Below are positions 59,181 through 64,000 of a stretch of DNA of 64,000 bases, in pieces (positions within the stretch are counted from its first letter, which is position 1; every line of letters starts with the position of its first letter). The stretch lies in the NCBI GenBank assembly GCA_002197995.1, contig NGZR01000002.1:4030001-4094000 (forward strand), in the 5' to 3' direction. This stretch comes from Gaeumannomyces sp. JS-464 (lineage: Eukaryota; Ascomycota; Sordariomycetes; Magnaporthales; Magnaporthaceae). The notes under the pieces are model-generated. The model ran no database searches and was not told the DNA's origin. It saw nothing but the letters and a program-made list of their open reading frames with translations. Made by a program: the position numbers and the translations under genes.

Positions 59181-60814
59181 ATGAGGGTCCCGGTGGCAGT
59201 TGTCTCTGGGTCGCTGCTTGTCGCAGCCTCGCTGGCCACCGAGGGCGTGGTCCAGTTCGACATCGAGAGGCGGCAGCTGCAACCCCGCGCGAGGCTAGAC
59301 AAAAGGGCACCGGCAGATACTTTCGAGGAGGTCATCACCAACGACAGGTCAAGAGGCGGCTACTTCTTGACATGCGCTGTTGGCAACCCTCCCAGAACCT
59401 GACCCTGCAGCTGGACACTGGCAGCAGCGACATCTGGGTGCCCGCTTCGTCCGCTTGTAAACCATCGACCAAGAAACCCAATGGCTGCAGCCTGGGCTCC
59501 TGTAGGATACCCCCCACCCCATGCCCCTCACCCTACAGGCCGCGCTATCAGGCCAGGACACCGGAGTCGCCTCTGACCATGAATGTCTGCAATTAGTTAC
59601 GCCGTCCGACTCGAAAGGGTTCAAGACGGTTGGGAAGGACAAGTTCAGCATACAGTACCTGGACGGGACCCACTCTAAAGGAGGTAAGCGCTCACCCTCG
59701 ACGTCCATCTTCCGGGCTCCGACGGCACTATCGACACGTCGAGGCTGACTCGCACCGTCTCTGATAGATTACTTCACCGACCGGTTCGCGATTGGCTCGG
59801 CCACTGTGGCCAATCTGACCATGGGCTTGGGCCTGGATGGCGACATCCCGTACGGCCTGGCCGGCATCGGCTACCCCCTGAACGAGGCCATCGTCACCAC
59901 CAACTCCTCATCCAGCCCGTATCCGAACCTTCCTGCCACAATGGTGAACGACGGCATGATACGGACCAATGCGTACAGCCTCTGGCTGAACGATCTGCAG
60001 TCGTCGACTGGAAACATCTTGTTTGGCGGCATCGACACCAAGAAGTACAAGGGGAACCTGACACGCATCAAGATCTACGAGGACGGAAAGTCAGGAAACT
60101 ACACCTCTTTCCTTGTCGCTCTGACCTCACTCGAGGCGCACAGCAGCAGCGGCAAGGACGTCCTGACCTCCAAGACCTTCCCCATCCCCGTCGTCTTGGA
60201 CTCGGGTACGACGCTCTCGTACCTGCCACAGGATCTAGCCCAACAAACCTGGAGGGAGACGGGCGCAGTCTGGTCCGATGACATGGGCCTTGCCATGCTT
60301 CCGTGCTCGATGCAGAAAAGCAAGGGCATATTTGAGTTCTGGTTCGCTGGCCCCAACGGCCCGAGGATCCAAGTGCAGATGGACGAGCTCGTGCTGGAGA
60401 TGACCGAGGGTCTCAAGTTCACCGCGGGCATCTACAAGGGCCAGAAGGCATGCACATTTGGGATCCAAAATTTCACGGGCGACCCATTCATCCTGGGCGA
60501 CACGTTTCTGCGGTCAGCCTACGTCGTCTACGACCTCGTGAATAAACGAGGTCGGCATCGCGCCCACCGATTTCAACTCGACCAGCTCCAACATCATTGC
60601 CTTCCCGAGCAGTGGTGCCCCGATCCCATCAGCAACTGTGGCCCCTAATCAGGAGCAGGCTACCGTCAAGCCCCTCGTGACGTCCCCGGCCTTTGTCGCC
60701 CAGATGGGCTTCCACGAAGGTGTGCGTAAGTCGGCATCGCCGCCCAAGATACTAGACGTTAGGCTACCCCTTATCGTGGCTGGCGTGACCCTGATCTTTG
60801 GTCTATCCTGGTGA
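59181..60814 (+). CDS. Yapsin-like GPI-anchored aspartic protease (two frame breaks)
   Basis: Exons 59181-59501, 59597-59683 and 59768-60814, phases agree. Adding one C near 59393 and dropping one A near 60544 gives exactly 484 residues. An N-terminal signal peptide (VAVVSGSLLVAASLA) is followed by a propeptide ending near LDKRA, a KR site for Kex2 cleavage. Catalytic motif one is LQLDTGSSDIWV, motif two VVLDSGTTLSYLP, the pair typical of A1 pepsin-family enzymes. The flap region has FSIQYLDGTHSKGDYFTDRF, and later blocks include GLAGIGYPLNEA, GNILFGGIDTKKYKG and FILGDTFLRSAYVVYDL. The C-terminus is Ser/Thr/Pro-rich and ends in a short hydrophobic tail (LPLIVAGVTLIFGLSW), a GPI-attachment signal. 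It therefore likely acts at the plasma membrane or cell wall, where yapsins process wall proteins. The 22-A leader abuts the ATG. Confidence 0.87.
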
Positions 60815-61600
60815 TGAACCGGCCTGCGCCGACGCTTCATTTGCCTCCTTTATGTCACGTCTACGAGTGTTGGTCTGTTTGCATTGCCCCATGGAGTCTT
60901 TGGCGTACGGCCTCTCATCCTTTGCTTCGATTCTTCTTACACTTTCCGTCTGATGGATAATTATACCCAAAATAATGGAGTTTTCTTTTCTTCTTTTCAT
61001 TTTCCTTTTCAGCCTGTGTCATCATGAAAGTTATGAGATGAGAGTGGCGTTGAATGGATTCTCAAAGGTGGGCACGGGATTCTTTATCTATCGCGATTTG
61101 AGGCCCCATCAGTGCGCTGTCTGTTAGCTTGTGGTTTCTAGTTCTCGGCCCAGCATGAATTGCTCACCCGCTCGGTATATATCATTCGATTATCGGTATA
61201 TCACATTATATCGATCTCGATCTCATCTTCGAGAATCTCCGACTTTTGGTTTTCCTAGCCATGCATAACAGCGTCCTTAGGTGTCTCCTCTGTGACTAAG
61301 GTGTTTAATGGTCGGTTGATTGGACAGGAATACATGTGATGGTGGTGGCATTGGAAGCCTCAGGGGCTTGATGCGGGTGGGGGTGGGGACTGTGGCCAGC
61401 AGGGTGTCTCGACATTGGTTAATCGGACCTTGGTTGGCGGCAGGGGTCCAAAAAAAAATTATCGATTGGCGGTGCGGGCCAAAAAATGAATTGGAGCTGC
61501 GGTGGTGGTTCGTTTCTATTCCTAGTATCTCTTTGGTAATTCTTCCCCTCTCTGCGGCCTTGTCTTTTTGAAACCCTTCCTTGTTTGTTGTTTGGGCAAG
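60815..61600. other. Intergenic region between the protease and MEF1
   Basis: 3' flank of the protease and promoter of MEF1. No gene seen. Confidence 0.55.
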
Positions 61601-64000
61601 ATGAGGGCGCCTAGGACAGTGGTAGCAGCGCTGGACCGGCGTCTGCTCGGCTCCGGGCTCGCGGCGCCTGGCCGGTTTTATAGCTTAGATACTGCCGGTC
61701 TCAGGGGGGCGCGTCCAGCATCGCTCCGGACCGTGTCACGACTGGGCTACGGCAGCCGGTGCTTCAGCGAGAGCTCGAGGCTACGCGCCTTGACAGCCGC
61801 GCAGGCTGCGTAAGTGGCATGGGCGCATTTGTCTTCCCATCCCTCGCGCACCAGTCGCTAATGTGTCGTGTGCTGTCTGCCCCTCAGACTCAAGCAGGCC
61901 CAGGATGCAGCGAAGAGCCTCACGGCCGAGAGCGCGGCCGCCGCCATGACCCCGAGGAGGCACTGCGACTTTCACGAGTGCGCAATATTGGTATTGCGGT
62001 ATGTCAATGGCTGGCATGCTGCCTACCAGCTATCGCCTCCAGCGCCCCGCGGCGGCGGGGGCAGCAACACCCCGCTCGCGGGCAGGGGCATACCACATTC
62101 CGCTGCGAAATACCCAAGTCTTGTTGGTCGCTCTGCTGACGCTGCTGGTAACCCGTCCTCCAGGCCCATATTGACAGCGGCAAGACCACGGTCACGGAGC
62201 GCGTTCTCTTCTACACCGGTCGTATTAAGTCCATACACGAAGTCAGGGGACGGGATGCCGTCGGAGCCAAGATGGACTCGATGGAGCTGGAGAGGGAGCG
62301 CGGAATCACCATCCAGTCGGCGGCCACGTTTGCAGACTGGAACAAGAAGGAGGACGGCGAGGACGTCACGTACCACTTCAACCTGATCGACACCCCCGGC
62401 CACATCGACTTCACCATCGAGGTCGAGCGTGCGCTGCGGGTTCTCGATGGCGCCGTCATGATCCTGTGCGCCGTCTCGGGCGTGCAGAGTCAGACCATCA
62501 CGGTCGACAGGCAGATGAAGCGCTACAACGTGCCTCGCATCAGCTTCGTCAACAAGATGGATCGCATGGGCGCCAACCCCTTCAAAGCCGTTGAGCAGAT
62601 CAACACCAAGCTCAAGATCCCCGCGGCCGCCATTCAGATCCCCATCGGCACCGAGAAGGAATTCGAGGGGGTCGTCGATCTGATCCATATGAGATCTATC
62701 CGCACCGAGGGTGCCAGGGGCATCAACGTCAGGGTGTCCAACTCGGTACCCGAGGAGCTCAAGGAGCTGGCCGAGCAGAAGCGACAGGAGCTCATTGAGA
62801 AGCTGGCCGACGTCGACGACGAGATGGCAGAGCTCTTCCTTGAGGAGAAGACGCCGACACCGGAGCAGATCAAGGCAGCGATCCGGAGGGCGACCATCGC
62901 GCTCAGGTTTACCCCTGTCCTGATGGGCTCCGCCCTCGCTGACAAGTGCATCCAGCCGATGCTGGACGCTGTCTGCGATTACTTGCCAAACCCGTCGCAG
63001 GTCGAGAACGTGGCTCTGGACAAGACCAAGGGCGAGGCACCCACGGCGCTCGTGCCGTACCCGGCCATGCCCTTCGTCGGACTGGCGTTCAAGCTGGAGG
63101 AGAACCCGTACGGCCAGCTGACGTACATCCGCGTGTACCAGGGCTCCCTGAAGAAGGGACCAACCTGTACAACTCGCGGACGGACAAGAAGGTGCGCATT
63201 CCACGCATTGTGCGCATGCACTCCAACGAGATGGAAGACGTGGCCGAGGTTGGCGCGGGTGAGATCTGCGCCGTGTTTGGCGTCGAGTGCGCGTCGGGCG
63301 ACACCTTCACCGACGGCAACCTGCCCTACACCATGTCGTCCATGTTCGTGCCCGACGCTGTCATGTCGCTGTCCATCAAGCCCAAGCGCAGCTCCGACTC
63401 GGACAACTTCTCCAAAGCCATGAACCGGTTCCAGCGCGAGGACCCAACCTTCCGGCTGCACGTCGACGACGAGTCAGAGGAGACTATTATCTCGGGCATG
63501 GGCGAGCTGCATCTTGAGGTCTACGTCGAACGCCTGCGTCGAGAGTACAAGGTCGACTGCGAGACTGGCCAGCCGCGCGTCGCCTACCGCGAGACCATCA
63601 CGAGCCGCGCCGACTTCGACTACCTGCTCAAGCGCCAGACTGGCGGCCCCGGCGACTATGCCCGCGTTGTCGGCTGGATCGAGCCCAACACCGAGGACCC
63701 AGAGAAGAACTACTTCGAGACACGCGTTGTGGGTGGCAACATCCCGATAGTTCCTCTCAGCCTGCGGAAAGGGCTTCGATGAGATCAGCACCAAGGGCCC
63801 CCTGCTGGGCCACAAGGTCATCGGAACCACCATGATCATCACGGATGGCGCGACCCACGTGACAGACTCGTCCGATCATGCCTTCAACCTGGCGTCCCAG
63901 ATGGCCTTCCGCAAGGCCTTTCCCGACGCCGGCGGCCAGGTGTTGGAGCCGCTAATGAAGACAACCATCACGGCCCCAGTCGAGTTCCAGGGCGCGGTGC
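61601..64000 (+). CDS. MEF1: Mitochondrial elongation factor G 1, 5' part (four apparent frame breaks)
   Basis: Exons 61601-61809, 61888-61998 and 62164 onward; the gene runs past the end of the window. The first 70 residues form an Arg/Ser/Leu-rich mitochondrial presequence. The G domain has [20 protein letters not shown] (P-loop, split by the second intron), switch [29 protein letters not shown] and [11 protein letters not shown], then domain [21 protein letters not shown] and domain [20 protein letters not shown] moves tRNAs and mRNA through the ribosome in mitochondrial translation. Frame breaks are all missing bases: about 61954 (MTPEEALRL expected), about 63160 (GTNLYNSRT expected), and two near 63732-63738 (before [13 protein letters not shown]). 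The frame then runs to base 64000, in domain IV ([16 protein letters not shown]). MEF1 completes a trio of mitochondrial translation genes with MRPS8 and PET123. Confidence 0.94.

Noticed and set aside
62023..63204. Long antisense frame inside MEF1
   Set aside because: Shadow of the conserved sense-strand EF-G coding sequence.

Overview
The window is nuclear DNA of a filamentous ascomycete (Pezizomycotina, most likely Sordariomycetes). The genes are split by short GT/AG introns of about 55-95 nt with CTAAC-like branch points. Core promoters are pyrimidine-rich and coding sequence is GC-rich. The proteins are fungal types: RPB1 with a YSPTSPS-type tail, a GPI-anchored yapsin-like protease, an Adp1-type ABC transporter and Pet123/mS26. 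No bacterial operon, viral or transposon gene was recognised. The exact genus cannot be read from the sequence.

Layout, left to right: 3' end of an ACSF3-type acyl-CoA synthetase (+); eIF4E (-); an uncharacterised tail-anchored-like protein (+); TMA23 (+); THG1 (-) divergent from SWD1 (+); RPB1 (+). A gene-poor tract of about 15 kb follows (17.8-33.3 kb), in which only one possible 69-residue protein stands out. It ends at a TATA-driven small protein built of FL-x-L-x-P repeats (33.3 kb). Then come mitochondrial uS8m/MRPS8 (-), an unknown protein with a Pro-rich middle (+), an unknown single-pass membrane protein (-), a doubtful small Pro/Gln-rich protein (-), NOG2 (-) divergent from PET123/mS26 (+), ADP1-like ABC transporter (-), a PLP aminotransferase (+), a yapsin-like aspartic protease (+) and the first part of mitochondrial elongation factor G, MEF1 (+, runs off the end).

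Many of the genes serve gene expression: mRNA synthesis (RPB1), H3K4 methylation (SWD1), cap binding (eIF4E), tRNA-His maturation (THG1), cytosolic ribosome assembly (TMA23, NOG2) and mitochondrial translation (MRPS8, PET123, MEF1). They are interspersed with a membrane transporter, a surface protease and metabolic enzymes. There is no evidence of a dedicated secondary-metabolite cluster.

A technical point governs the reading. Ten otherwise well-conserved genes carry about 18 apparent one-base frame breaks. Most are a missing base in a short homopolymer, and they occur even in essential genes (RPB1, NOG2, MEF1). When each break is counted as a one-base error, every complete broken gene closes exactly to a multiple of three with consistent splice phases. 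I therefore read them as assembly or sequencing errors, not pseudogenes. Coordinates below are those of the sequence as given.
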